Source of the DNA: Candidatus Ideonella esbjergensis
Lineage (GTDB): Bacteria; Pseudomonadota; Gammaproteobacteria; Burkholderiales; Burkholderiaceae_C
Assembly: GCA_016710065.1 (NCBI GenBank)
Contig: JADJLP010000001.1
Coordinates: 744,001 to 808,000 of the forward strand
Reading direction: 5' to 3'
Length of the DNA: 64,000 nucleotides
Part shown: positions 18,558 to 26,554 of the stretch, piece after piece
Layout of the letters: each line of letters starts with the position of its first letter
Position numbering within the stretch: the stretch's first letter is position 1
The notes under the pieces: generated by a model
What the model was told of the DNA's origin: nothing
Databases searched by the model: none
Seen by the model: the letters and a program-made list of their open reading frames with translations, nothing else
Position numbers and translations under genes: made by a program

Positions 18558-19331
18558 TCAAGGCAATTCCACCCCACCCATGCGGGCGGCGATGGTGGCC
18601 GAGCGGATGGCCACATAGCCCGAGCCTGGGTTCCTTTCGAAGCGCTTGGGCGCCGGCAGCATCACCGCCAGCCGCGCCGCCTGGCCAGGTGCCAGTTGCG
18701 CGGCCGTGGCCCTGAAGTAATGCCTTGCGGCCGCTTCGGCGCCGAACACACCCTCGCCCCACTCCACGTTGTTCAGGTAGATGGTGAGGATGCGGCGCTT
18801 GTTCAGCAGACCCTCAAGCATGTAAGTGATCACTACCTCCTGGGCCTTGCGAACGGGGCTGCGTTCACCTGACAGGAACAGGTTCTTGGCCAGTTGCTGG
18901 GTGATGGTGGAGCCGCCCACCACCTTGGGCGTCACTTGCACGGGCGGTTTCTGGGTACCCGATGCGGCGCGCTTGGCGATCTGCTGGTTCAGCCGCTCGG
19001 CCTTGGCTTCGGCCTTCTGGTTGCGTTGCCAGGCGGCCTCGATGGCGTCCCATTCCACGCCAGAGTGGTCGACGAAACCGGCGTCCTCACTGGCGATCAC
19101 CGCGCGCTTGAGGTGAGCCGAGAGCTGACCGTCATCCACCCAGTGCTGGCTCCAAGGCAGCTCATGGCGCAGGGCGAGGATGCGCCAGGCCTCACTGCGC
19201 TGGAAGCTGGTGGACTGCGGGTCGAGCACCGTCATCAGCGCGACGCGGGCGCCGAAGTACAACTGCAAAGCCAGCACCGACAGCACCAGCAACGCCGCCA
19301 GCCGCAGCCCATGCCGCTTGATCGGGCTCAT
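18558..19331 (-). CDS. mtgA: Monofunctional biosynthetic peptidoglycan transglycosylase
   Basis: A family 51 glycosyltransferase that polymerises lipid II into glycan strands. It has 257 residues, with one N-terminal membrane anchor (LRLAALLVLSVLALQLYFG). GT51 motifs: AVIASEDAGFVDHSGVEWDA (catalytic Glu), GGSTITQQLAKNLFLS, RKAQEVVITYMLEGLLNKRRI and YLNNVEWGEGVFGAEAAA. Compared with E. coli MtgA there is an insertion of about 30 charged residues (around KAEAKAERLNQQIAKRA) between motifs 1 and 2, placed where other family members have a short loop. It overlaps aroE by 4 bp. Confidence 0.94.
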   Translation of the reverse strand: MSPIKRHGLRLAALLVLSVLALQLYFGARVALMTVLDPQSTSFQRSEAWRILALRHELPWSQHWVDDGQLSAHLKRAVIASEDAGFVDHSGVEWDAIEAAWQRNQKAEAKAERLNQQIAKRAASGTQKPPVQVTPKVVGGSTITQQLAKNLFLSGERSPVRKAQEVVITYMLEGLLNKRRILTIYLNNVEWGEGVFGAEAAARHYFRATAAQLAPGQAARLAVMLPAPKRFERNPGSGYVAIRSATIAARMGGVELP

Positions 19332-20200
19332 GGCTTTGGGATGCCGCCCGCAGCGGCCAGTTGCGCGCGCAGCATCTGCATCACTTGCCCGGTGGCGGGG
19401 CGCACGCCGCGCCACAACGCAAAGGATTCGGCCGCCTGCTCCACCAGCATGCCCAGGCCGTCACGGGCCACCGCGCCATGGTGGCAGGCCCAGGCCAGGA
19501 AGGGTTCGGCGGCGGCACCGTACATCAAGTCCACCGCCAGGGTGCCGGCGCGCAGCACGCAGGCGGGCACCGGTACCTCGCCGCCGCCCAAACTGCTGGC
19601 GCTGGAATTGAGCACGACATCAAAGGCATCCCCCGGTGTGGCCAGGCTGCTGGCGCGCAAAGGCACGCCTAGGCCCTGGGCCAGGCTGGCATGGCGGGCC
19701 GCCAGGGCTTCGGCCTTGGCCAAGGTGCGGTTGGCCACCACCACCTCGGCCGGACGGGTTTCGAGCAAGGGACCCAGCACGCCGGCCGCCGCGCCGCCAG
19801 CGCCGATCAGCAGCACGCGCTGGCCGCGCAGTGGCACACCGGCGGCCAACTGGATGTCGGCCATCAGGCCCACGCCGTCGGTGTTGTCGGCCAGCCAGCC
19901 GTCGCTGTCGAAACGCAGGGTGTTGGCGGCCTGGGCCAGCTCGGCGCGCGGCGTGTGCCGGGGGCACAGTGAGAAAGCCTGGAACTTGAATGGCACGGTG
20001 ACGTTGCACCCGCGCGCACCACCCTCAGCAAAGGCCTGCACCGTGGCCACAAAACCATCCAGCGGTGCCAATAGTCGCTCGTACTGCACCGCCTCGCCGG
20101 TTTGCTCGGCAAAGGCGGTGTGGATCACCGGTGAGCGACTGTGGGCCACGGGGTTGCCGAGCACGGCATAGCGGGCGGGGGTGGGAGCAGGGGTGTTCAT
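19328..20200 (-). CDS. aroE: Shikimate dehydrogenase (NADP+)
   Basis: A 290-residue enzyme reducing 3-dehydroshikimate to shikimate. It shows the shikimate-binding NPVAHSRSPVIHTAFA, catalytic Lys in GCNVTVPFKFQAF, catalytic Asp in LADNTDGVGLM, the nucleotide-binding LLIGAGGAAAGVLGPL with VVANRTLAKAEAL, and the C-terminal DLMYGAAAEPFLAWA. The ATG at 20200 is used; the frame runs upstream into tonB sequence but those residues are not AroE-like. It lies 13 bp after the TonB-like gene and overlaps mtgA. Confidence 0.95.
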   Translation of the reverse strand: MNTPAPTPARYAVLGNPVAHSRSPVIHTAFAEQTGEAVQYERLLAPLDGFVATVQAFAEGGARGCNVTVPFKFQAFSLCPRHTPRAELAQAANTLRFDSDGWLADNTDGVGLMADIQLAAGVPLRGQRVLLIGAGGAAAGVLGPLLETRPAEVVVANRTLAKAEALAARHASLAQGLGVPLRASSLATPGDAFDVVLNSSASSLGGGEVPVPACVLRAGTLAVDLMYGAAAEPFLAWACHHGAVARDGLGMLVEQAAESFALWRGVRPATGQVMQMLRAQLAAAGGIPKP

Positions 20201-20213
20201 GTGGTCGGGGCGC

Positions 20214-21101
20214 TCAGCGACCAGGGTTGCTGACGCTGGTTTCCAGCCCATCGGTGCGGGTGAAGCGAAAACGCGAGGTGACCACGATCTGGTCGGCTTG
20301 CTTGCGCATCCCCGGCGTGAAGGCACCGAAAGGGCCGGCAGCGTGCACGATGGCCACGGCGCGGCGGTTCAGCACATCGGATTTGGAGGGCTGCACCACG
20401 TCGGCCTCGATCACGCGGCCTTCGGCATCGATGGTGAGGTTCATGGTCAGCTCACCGTAGACCTTGCGGCCGGCCAGCTCAGGAAAATCGCGCGTACCGC
20501 GCTCTTCGATCTTGCGCCGCAGGCTGTCGTAGTACATGGCGTAAACCTCCTCGCGCGCGGCGGGGCTGATGTAGCGCTTCTTGGGGCGGGCATTCTCTTC
20601 GTTGATGCGCTTCTCGATCTCGGCCAGCATGCGCAGCATCTGGCGGCGGCGCTCCTCGCGGTCGGCCACCTCAGGGGTGGGGGCCGCTTGGCTCATATCG
20701 GGTGCAGGCAGCAGGGCCAGCTCGCGGCGGATCTGGGCCAGCAACTGCTGCTGCACCTCCTGCATTTGCCGCATCTGGCGCTGGGTGTCGCTCAGGTCTT
20801 CGCCCGGGCGGTTGAAGGCCGATGGCGGCAATGGTGTGGTGGCCCGGCCGGCTACGGCGTCCCCGCCACCAGCCAGGCTGGCCTGGGCGATCACCTGGGC
20901 CTTCTGCGGCTTTTCATCAGAGCGGGAGTTGACCAGCACCACTTCCAGCGGCGTGTCCTCGAAGATGCGGTTGAAGCTCTCGGGGTCGACGAAGCGCACG
21001 AACAGCAAGGCCGCATGGATAGCCACCGACACGGCCACGGCCACCTGCATCGCGCTCAGGCGACGCCAGGACGTGAGGGCCAGGCGGGGCATCGTCGGCA
21101 T
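20214..21101 (-). CDS. TonB-family C-terminal domain protein
   Basis: A 295-residue protein with one N-terminal membrane segment (MQVAVAVSVAIHAALLFVRF), a periplasmic region with a Gln/Arg-rich probable coiled coil (DTQRQMRQMQEVQQQLLAQI and REERRRQMLRMLAEIEKRIN), and a C-terminal TonB domain (VYGELTMNLTIDAEGRVIEA ... NRRAVAIVHAAGPFGAF). No proline-rich spanning region of classical TonB and no adjacent exbB/exbD are seen, so it is a TonB-like envelope protein rather than a proven energy transducer. It lies between the RNase gene (23 bp) and aroE. Confidence 0.85.
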   Translation of the reverse strand: MPTMPRLALTSWRRLSAMQVAVAVSVAIHAALLFVRFVDPESFNRIFEDTPLEVVLVNSRSDEKPQKAQVIAQASLAGGGDAVAGRATTPLPPSAFNRPGEDLSDTQRQMRQMQEVQQQLLAQIRRELALLPAPDMSQAAPTPEVADREERRRQMLRMLAEIEKRINEENARPKKRYISPAAREEVYAMYYDSLRRKIEERGTRDFPELAGRKVYGELTMNLTIDAEGRVIEADVVQPSKSDVLNRRAVAIVHAAGPFGAFTPGMRKQADQIVVTSRFRFTRTDGLETSVSNPGR

Positions 21102-21124
21102 GACGCAGTGGAGGAGCGCTGGGG

Positions 21125-23170
21125 TCAGGCGGCTGAAGTGCCCGCAGCCCCTGGGGCAGTGTCGGGCGCATCGCTGTCGTCCAGCGCGATGGCCAGCGAC
21201 AGCCCGCCGGCTGCTTCGGCTGCGGCCTCATCGTCTGCCTCGTCTTGCACGGCCTCGTCCAGCGCGTCATCCAGGCGCGCCAGCAGGCTGGCATGGATGT
21301 CCAGTGTCAGCAGATCGAGCCCGGTCACGCGTACCCGCACCCGGGTGCCACGCGGCAGCTGCTCGCAACCCAGGGCCCGGAACATAAGCGGCAGGGTTTC
21401 GGCCCGCACCAGGCCGTCCTTCATCACGGCGGCGTCCAGCTCGCTCACGCTGTTTTGCGTCAGCCAGCGCATTGTCCAGTAGCGCTCTATGGCTTGCTGG
21501 AAGCCGTTGTAGGCCGAGTAGGCGCCGTCGAAGCTCGAAATGATCGAGAACAGCATCGCGTCCTTGGGCTTGAAGGGCGCGGCCAATGCGGCGGTGCGAC
21601 CGTGCTTGGCGCAGGCAATGATCTGCCACTGGTTCACCAGATCCACATAGCGGCGCAGCGGCGAAGTGGCCCAGGTGTACTGCGCCACGCCCATGCCGGC
21701 GTGCGGTGCGGGCTTGATGCCCATGCGCACCTTCACGCCTGGCGCCAGGCTGGCCTGGCTGCGGTAGATGCCAGGTACGCCCAGCTCGGCCAGCCAGCCG
21801 CCCCAGCTGCTGTTGGCCAGGATCATGGCCTCGGCCACGATCAGGTCCAGCGGGGCGCCGCGCTTGCGCTCGCCGATGCGCACGGCTTCGTCGCCGGTCG
21901 GCTCCGTTCCCGGGCCATCAAGCTTGAAGCTGTAGTCGGGCCGGTTGAACAACTCGGGCTTGCCGCGCACCACTTCGCGCGCCGCCTTCAGGTGCTGCGC
22001 CAAGCGGAAGCAGAAAGCCAACTCGGTGGCAAAGGCGTATTCGGCCGGTGCCTGGCCGGTGAGCGAGGCCTGGGTGATCACCGCATCGAGTTGGTCATGG
22101 CGCAGGTTGGCCGCGATGGGCACCTGCTCCAGCCGGGTCTCGGTGGCTTTCACAGTCAACGTGGCTTCGTCCAGGCTCACGTACAGGCTCACGGCCGGGC
22201 AGGCGCGGCCTTCGATGAGCGTGTATTGCTGCACCACGGCGTCGGGCAGCATGGTGATCTTCCAGCCCGGCATGTAGACCGTGGACAAACGGTCGCGCGC
22301 TACTTTGTCCAGCGCCGAGTCGGGCTGGAAAGCCAGCGCCGGTGCAGCGATGTGAATGCCGAACACCACCGTTCCTGTGCCCAGGCCGGTGACCGAGAGC
22401 GCATCGTCGATCTCGGTGGTTTGCGAGTCGTCGATGGAAAAGGCCTGCACCGCCGCCACGGGCAGTTCGTCCTTGATGTCTGGGGCTTCAAGCGCCGGGA
22501 AGCCATGACCCTTGGGGAACTGGTCGAACAAAAACCGGCGCCAATGGAATTGGTAGGGGCTGTTGATCGCCCCCGCCAACTTCAGCAGGTCGAGCGGCGC
22601 CAGATGGCTTTTCTTGGCTGCCTCGACCACGGCCTTGTACTCGGGCGCGTTCTTGTCCGGCTTGAACAGGATCTTGTAGAGCTGCTCGCGGATCGGCGCG
22701 GGGCACTGCCCGGCCACCAACTCATCAGCCCAGCCCTCGATCTGCAAGGCTTGCTGCTTCTTGCGTTCGATGCCCAGCAGCGCTGCCTTCACGATGTCTT
22801 CCGGCGCCTTCTTGAACTGGCCCTTGCCGGCGCGGCGGAAGTAATGCGGTGCCTCGAACAGACGGAACAGCGCTGCGGCCTGTAGCTCGGGCCCGGCCTT
22901 GGCGTCAAAGTAGTCACGTGCCAGATCGGCAAAGCCGAACTCACCCTCCGGGGCGAACTCCCAAGCCAAGTCCAGATCAATCTCGCCCGATTTGGCTTGC
23001 GCGGACGCGATCAGCTCCGCTGGTAGCGGCTTGTCGAAGCGCAGCAGCACGTTGGCGGATTTCACCTTGACGCGTTTGCCGGAATCCAGTTCGATCTGCA
23101 TCGAACTGTCGGCTTCAGACATCACGCGGCCGGCGAGGAACTTTCCGGCGTCATCGAAGAGGGCATACAT
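21125..23170 (-). CDS. RNB-domain exoribonuclease (RNase II family)
   Basis: About 681 residues. The catalytic RNB segment is visible as FSIDDSQTTEIDDALSVTGL with the clustered acidic metal ligands, followed by HIAAPALAFQPDSALDKVAR and, later, the YTWATSPLRRYVDLVNQWQI signature of RNase II/R. The N-terminal region differs from the usual cold-shock domains, and the C-terminal S1-like part (RGTRVRVRVTGLDLLTLDIH) is followed by an acidic tail. It probably degrades RNA 3' to 5'. The first codon may be GTG 23173 or ATG 23170; I use the ATG. First gene of the six-gene reverse operon. Confidence 0.9.
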   Translation of the reverse strand: MYALFDDAGKFLAGRVMSEADSSMQIELDSGKRVKVKSANVLLRFDKPLPAELIASAQAKSGEIDLDLAWEFAPEGEFGFADLARDYFDAKAGPELQAAALFRLFEAPHYFRRAGKGQFKKAPEDIVKAALLGIERKKQQALQIEGWADELVAGQCPAPIREQLYKILFKPDKNAPEYKAVVEAAKKSHLAPLDLLKLAGAINSPYQFHWRRFLFDQFPKGHGFPALEAPDIKDELPVAAVQAFSIDDSQTTEIDDALSVTGLGTGTVVFGIHIAAPALAFQPDSALDKVARDRLSTVYMPGWKITMLPDAVVQQYTLIEGRACPAVSLYVSLDEATLTVKATETRLEQVPIAANLRHDQLDAVITQASLTGQAPAEYAFATELAFCFRLAQHLKAAREVVRGKPELFNRPDYSFKLDGPGTEPTGDEAVRIGERKRGAPLDLIVAEAMILANSSWGGWLAELGVPGIYRSQASLAPGVKVRMGIKPAPHAGMGVAQYTWATSPLRRYVDLVNQWQIIACAKHGRTAALAAPFKPKDAMLFSIISSFDGAYSAYNGFQQAIERYWTMRWLTQNSVSELDAAVMKDGLVRAETLPLMFRALGCEQLPRGTRVRVRVTGLDLLTLDIHASLLARLDDALDEAVQDEADDEAAAEAAGGLSLAIALDDSDAPDTAPGAAGTSAA

Positions 23171-23283
23171 CACCTGCAGATTGTCTCAGGTCGCGACAGG
23201 CCCCTCTGCAACGGGCCGTCTCCCGGGCTTGGTGGCCGGTGCCGGCGCATAGCAGTCCGTCATCCCCGTCCCTCGGCCCCGTC

Positions 23284-23303
23284 ATTCCCGCGCAGGCGGG
23301 AAT
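23284..23303. repeat. dRS3-like 20-bp palindromic repeat, copy 1
   Basis: ATTCCC-N8-GGGAAT with spacer GCGCAGGC, exactly the dRS3 consensus described in Neisseria. It is flanked by CGTC on the left and CCAGG on the right. It forms an inverted pair with copy 2 at 23669-23688. Confidence 0.8.
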
Positions 23304-23334
23304 CCAGGTTTTCTCGCTCACACGTCGGTGGCGG

Positions 23335-23443
23335 GGCAGAGGTCGACGGGTATCCGCCCGACTCCATCTCCCCCTGCGCCATGCCCTCGCCGGGCGTGAC
23401 GCATTCCTGAGTTCCGTCGGGCGGATACCCGACACCCTCTGCC
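23335..23443. repeat. MITE-like inverted-arm element, copy 1
   Basis: A 109-bp unit whose 28-bp ends (23335-23362 and 23416-23443) are inverted repeats of each other with 25 of 28 positions matching (GGCAGAGG...CGGGTATCCGCCCGAC). The centre is about 53 bp, non-coding. A second copy lies at 57473-57586, and both are preceded by GTCGGTGGCG. It encodes no transposase. Confidence 0.72.
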
Positions 23444-23668
23444 TGAGGAGGCGGTGGTGCACCACCAGTTTGACCGCCACCGGCAGTGGTTGCAGGGCAG
23501 TGGTGGTGCCTTCGGGCGGAGGGCACATTCGCGTTTGGGTAGAGAGCTCCGAGGGCCAAGGCAGAACAAGAGAGCGCAGGCGCAACAGAGGGCACGGCGC
23601 TTGTCCGCGAGGAGTACGTAGGCCGAAGGTACCGCCGCTGCGCTGCCGCAGCCGACGCAAAGACATGG

Positions 23669-23688
23669 ATTCCCGCCTACGCGGGAAT
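23669..23688. repeat. dRS3-like 20-bp palindromic repeat, copy 2
   Basis: ATTCCC-GCCTACGC-GGGAAT. Read on the other strand the flanks match copy 1 (CGTC before, CCA after), so copies 1 and 2 face each other around the MITE-like element. Confidence 0.8.
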
Positions 23689-23758
23689 GACGAAATACGG
23701 CCGGCCGCTATGCGCCGAGTCTGGTCACCACATCAGCAACCGAAACCGCACCACGGCA

Positions 23759-24499
23759 TCACACTGTCAGGCCGCCCGAAACCTCGAGCACGGCACCGTT
23801 GACATAGGAGGCTTCGTCGCTGGCCAGAAAGGCGTAGACGTTGGCGATTTCTTCGGGCTTGCCCAGGCGGCGCATGGGCACCTCGGCGCGCATCTGATCA
23901 AGCACCTTGTCGGGGATGGTGGACAGGATGGGAGTCTCGATGAAGCCCGGGGCCACGGCGTTCACGCGCACGCCCTTGGGGCCCAGCTCACGGCTCCAGG
24001 TCTTGGTGAAGCCAATGACGCCGAACTTGGTGGCGGCGTAGTTGGTCTGGCCGAAGTTGCCATACACACCCACCACGCTCGATGCATTCAGGATGGCGCC
24101 CGAGCCCTGGGCCACCATGGTGTCGGCCACGGCCTGCGCGCAGTGGAAGACGCCGCGCAGGTTCACGTCGATCACCGCGTCGAACTGCTCCAGCGTCATC
24201 TTCTGCAGGCGCGCGTCCTTGGTGATGCCGGCGTTGTTCACCAGGGCGTCGATGCGACCGAACTTGGCCTTCACGGCGGCCACCATGGCATCCACCTGGG
24301 CGCGGTCGGTGACGTTGACCACGAATCCCTCGGCCTGGGCGCCCGTCGCGCGGCACATGGCCACGGTTTCATCGATGGCGCCGGCCTTCATGTCGCAGAC
24401 GATGACGATGGCGCCCTCCTGGGCGAACTTGAGCGCGGTGGCCTGGCCTATGCCCTGGGCGGCGCCGGTGATGATGCTGACTTTGCCTTTCAAACGCAT
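23759..24499 (-). CDS. SDR-family 3-oxoacyl-ACP (or acetoacetyl-CoA) reductase, FabG-like
   Basis: A 246-residue classical short-chain dehydrogenase. NADP(H) motif IITGAAQGIGQATALKFA, NNAGITKDARLQKM, catalytic Ser in LNASSVVGVYGNFGQ and the Y-x3-K pair in QTNYAATKFGVIGFTK; the C-terminus SYVNGAVLEVSGGLTV is FabG-like. The chromosomal fabG of the fatty-acid cluster is usually beside acpP/fabF, which is not the case here, so this is probably a paralogue and could be a PhaB-type acetoacetyl-CoA reductase. The start overlaps the end of the YqiA-like gene by 10 bp. Confidence 0.85.
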   Translation of the reverse strand: MRLKGKVSIITGAAQGIGQATALKFAQEGAIVIVCDMKAGAIDETVAMCRATGAQAEGFVVNVTDRAQVDAMVAAVKAKFGRIDALVNNAGITKDARLQKMTLEQFDAVIDVNLRGVFHCAQAVADTMVAQGSGAILNASSVVGVYGNFGQTNYAATKFGVIGFTKTWSRELGPKGVRVNAVAPGFIETPILSTIPDKVLDQMRAEVPMRRLGKPEEIANVYAFLASDEASYVNGAVLEVSGGLTV

Positions 24500-25098
24500 G
24501 GTGGTTTCTCGTTCGTGAGTTGCAGGAAATGGAGCAGATGGGGCAGGTCGGCGTCGAAATTCGACAGCGCGTGGTCACTGCCCTCCAGCAATCGGATGTG
24601 GGCCCCGGCATAGCGCGCGTGCATCTCGCACCAGTCCAGCACCTCGTCGCCCTTGGCGATGACCGCGAAGTAGCGCTGGGGGCGGGTGATGGCAGCGGGC
24701 GTCATGGTCTGCAACTCGGCGATGAATTCATCGCGGAAGAAGAAGCGGTCCTCGGGGTTGTGGAAGTTGCTTTGTTCACCGAGGTGCTTGGCCAGATCGC
24801 GCGCGGGGTTGACCGCAGGGTTCAGCAGTGCGGCAGGACTTCCCAGCCGCTCGGCCAGCACCGTGGCATAGAAGCCGCCAAGGGAACTGCCGATCACTGC
24901 CATGCCATTCTTGGGCCAATCGGCCGTGAGCGTCATGAGCAAGCGCAAGGCGTCCTGTGGCGAGGGTGGCAGTTGCGGGCAACTCCACACCACGTCTGGC
25001 CGATGCGCCTGCATCCACGCCGCCACCTGCCGGGCCTTGGCCGATTGCGGCGAAGACCGGAAGCCGTGCAGGTAGAGGACGTGCGTGGGCGTCTCCAC
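24490..25098 (-). CDS. YqiA-like alpha/beta-fold esterase
   Basis: About 202 residues. It opens with THVLYLHGFRSSPQSAKA (oxyanion HG) and has the nucleophile elbow VIGSSLGGFYATVLAERLGS, NPAVNPARDLAKHLGEQ and a C-terminal histidine in LLEGSDHALSNFD, as in the YqiA/UPF0227 esterase family. The start is a GTG at 25098 just after the mpl stop codon; no ATG gives a sensible N-terminus. It overlaps fabG-like by 10 bp and lies in the thiD-hemL-mpl operon. The natural substrate is unknown. Confidence 0.83.
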   Translation of the reverse strand: METPTHVLYLHGFRSSPQSAKARQVAAWMQAHRPDVVWSCPQLPPSPQDALRLLMTLTADWPKNGMAVIGSSLGGFYATVLAERLGSPAALLNPAVNPARDLAKHLGEQSNFHNPEDRFFFRDEFIAELQTMTPAAITRPQRYFAVIAKGDEVLDWCEMHARYAGAHIRLLEGSDHALSNFDADLPHLLHFLQLTNEKPPCV

Positions 25099-25103
25099 GG
25101 TGC

Positions 25104-26486
25104 TCAGCGCGCTGCGAGCGCGTTCAGCAGCTTGTCGTGGATGCCGCCAAAGCCGCCATTGCTCATGCACAGCACATGGTCGCCCGGCCTGGCGGCCTTC
25201 ACGATGGCCGCCACCATGGCATCGATGCTGTCGCACACCTGGGCCTGTGCGCCCATGGGCGAGAGCACCTCGCGTGCGTCCCAACCCAGGCCTCCGCTGT
25301 GGCAGAAGGCCAGGTCGCACTCTTCCAGCGCCCAGGGCAGTTGCGCCTTCATGGTGCCCAGCTTCATGGTGTTGCTGCGCGGCTCGAACGCGGCCAGGAT
25401 GCGCTGTTCACCCACCTTGCGGCGCAGGCCGTTCACCGTGGTGCGGATGGCGGTGGGGTGGTGGGCGAAGTCGTCATACACCTTCACGCCGCCGGCCTCG
25501 CCGCGCAGCTCCAGCCGGCGGCGCACGTTCTGGAACTCGGTCAGCGCGGCAGCGGCCACCTCGGGCGCAACGCCCACGTGCTCGGCGGCGGCGATGGTGG
25601 CCAGCGCGTTGAGCTGGTTGTGTTCGCCCAGCAAAGCCCATTCCACGCGGGCGATCTTCATGGCACCGCGCAGCACATCAAAGCTGTGCGGCTCGCCGCG
25701 CGCGCGCAGCGCACCGGGTTCTTCCTTGCGGCTGCCAAAGCGGGTCACCTCGCTCCAGCACCCCCTGGTGAGCACGCGCTGCAGGGCATCCTCTCGGGCA
25801 TTCACCACCAGGCGACCGCTGGCAGGCACGGTGCGCACCAGGTGGTGAAACTGGGTCTCGATGGCGGCCAAGTCGGCAAAGATGTCGGCGTGGTCGTATT
25901 CCAGGTTGTTCAGCACGGCGGTGCGCGGCCGGTAATGCACAAACTTGCTGCGCTTGTCGAAGAAGGCGGTGTCGTACTCGTCGGCCTCGATGACGAAGGG
26001 CTTGCCCACGCCGGCCGCAACGCCGGCTTTCGTATTCCCCAGCCGCGCCGAGATGCCGAAGTTCTGCGGCACGCCACCCACCAAAAATCCCGGCTGCAGG
26101 CCGGCGTGCTCGAGCACCCAGGCCAGCATCGAGGTGGTGGTGGTCTTGCCATGCGTGCCGGCCACGGCCAGCACATGGCGGCCTTGCAGCACGTGCTCGG
26201 CCAACCACTGCGGGCCACTGGTGTAGGCAGCACCGGCATCAAGGATGGCTTCCATCAGCGGGTTGCCGCGCGTCACCACATTGCCCACCACGAAAACGTC
26301 GGGCTTGAGCGCCAACTGGTCGGCGCCAAAGCCTTCGATCAGGTCTATGCCCAGCGCGCGGAGCTGGTCGCTCATGGGCGGGTAGACGTTGGCGTCGCAG
26401 CCGGTGACCCGGTGGCCAGCCTCGCGGGCCAGCGCGGCCAGGCCACCCATGAACGTGCCGCAGATGCCGATGATGTGGATGTGCAT
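25104..26486 (-). CDS. mpl: UDP-N-acetylmuramate:L-alanyl-gamma-D-glutamyl-meso-diaminopimelate ligase
   Basis: A 460-residue Mur-ligase family enzyme that re-attaches recycled tripeptide to UDP-MurNAc. It starts MHIHIIGICGTFMGGLAALA and has the ATP motif VAGTHGKTTTTSMLAW, VIEADEYDTAFFDKRSK, LNNLEYDHADIF and YDDFAHHPTAIRTTVNGLR. The GICGTFMG start and DEYDTAFFDKRSK segment separate Mpl from MurC. Together with ampD elsewhere in the window it represents murein recycling. It lies 68 bp downstream of the mutarotase gene. Confidence 0.95.
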   Translation of the reverse strand: MHIHIIGICGTFMGGLAALAREAGHRVTGCDANVYPPMSDQLRALGIDLIEGFGADQLALKPDVFVVGNVVTRGNPLMEAILDAGAAYTSGPQWLAEHVLQGRHVLAVAGTHGKTTTTSMLAWVLEHAGLQPGFLVGGVPQNFGISARLGNTKAGVAAGVGKPFVIEADEYDTAFFDKRSKFVHYRPRTAVLNNLEYDHADIFADLAAIETQFHHLVRTVPASGRLVVNAREDALQRVLTRGCWSEVTRFGSRKEEPGALRARGEPHSFDVLRGAMKIARVEWALLGEHNQLNALATIAAAEHVGVAPEVAAAALTEFQNVRRRLELRGEAGGVKVYDDFAHHPTAIRTTVNGLRRKVGEQRILAAFEPRSNTMKLGTMKAQLPWALEECDLAFCHSGGLGWDAREVLSPMGAQAQVCDSIDAMVAAIVKAARPGDHVLCMSNGGFGGIHDKLLNALAAR

Positions 26487-26554
26487 GGAGAGTTTGGGTC
26501 GCTGTGGCGGGCAAGCTCGCGCAGGGGGTAACGGTCTGGCGCGCAGGCTGTGGA

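Larger units (their letters stand above)
23174..23758. other. Non-coding repeat mosaic between fabG-like gene and RNase II-like gene
   Basis: 585 bp without a credible gene. From left to right: GGCGCATAGC (23244-23253), a dRS3-like palindrome (23284-23303), a MITE-like element with 28-bp inverted arms (23335-23443), a G-rich unassigned stretch, a second dRS3-like palindrome (23669-23688) and GCTATGCGCC (23707-23716), the exact inverse of the first block. It must also hold the promoter of the reverse RNase-tonB-aroE operon, which I could not pinpoint. Confidence 0.65.

Noticed and set aside
20214..21101. Calling this gene tonB, the energy transducer for siderophore receptors
   Set aside because: There is no Pro-rich spacer, no exbB/exbD and no receptor gene nearby. 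Only the C-terminal domain supports the family.
23239..23802. Forward open frames in the 23.2-23.8 kb repeat region
   Set aside because: They run through palindromic repeats, have no ribosome-binding site, and their translations are Arg/Pro-rich without domain similarity.
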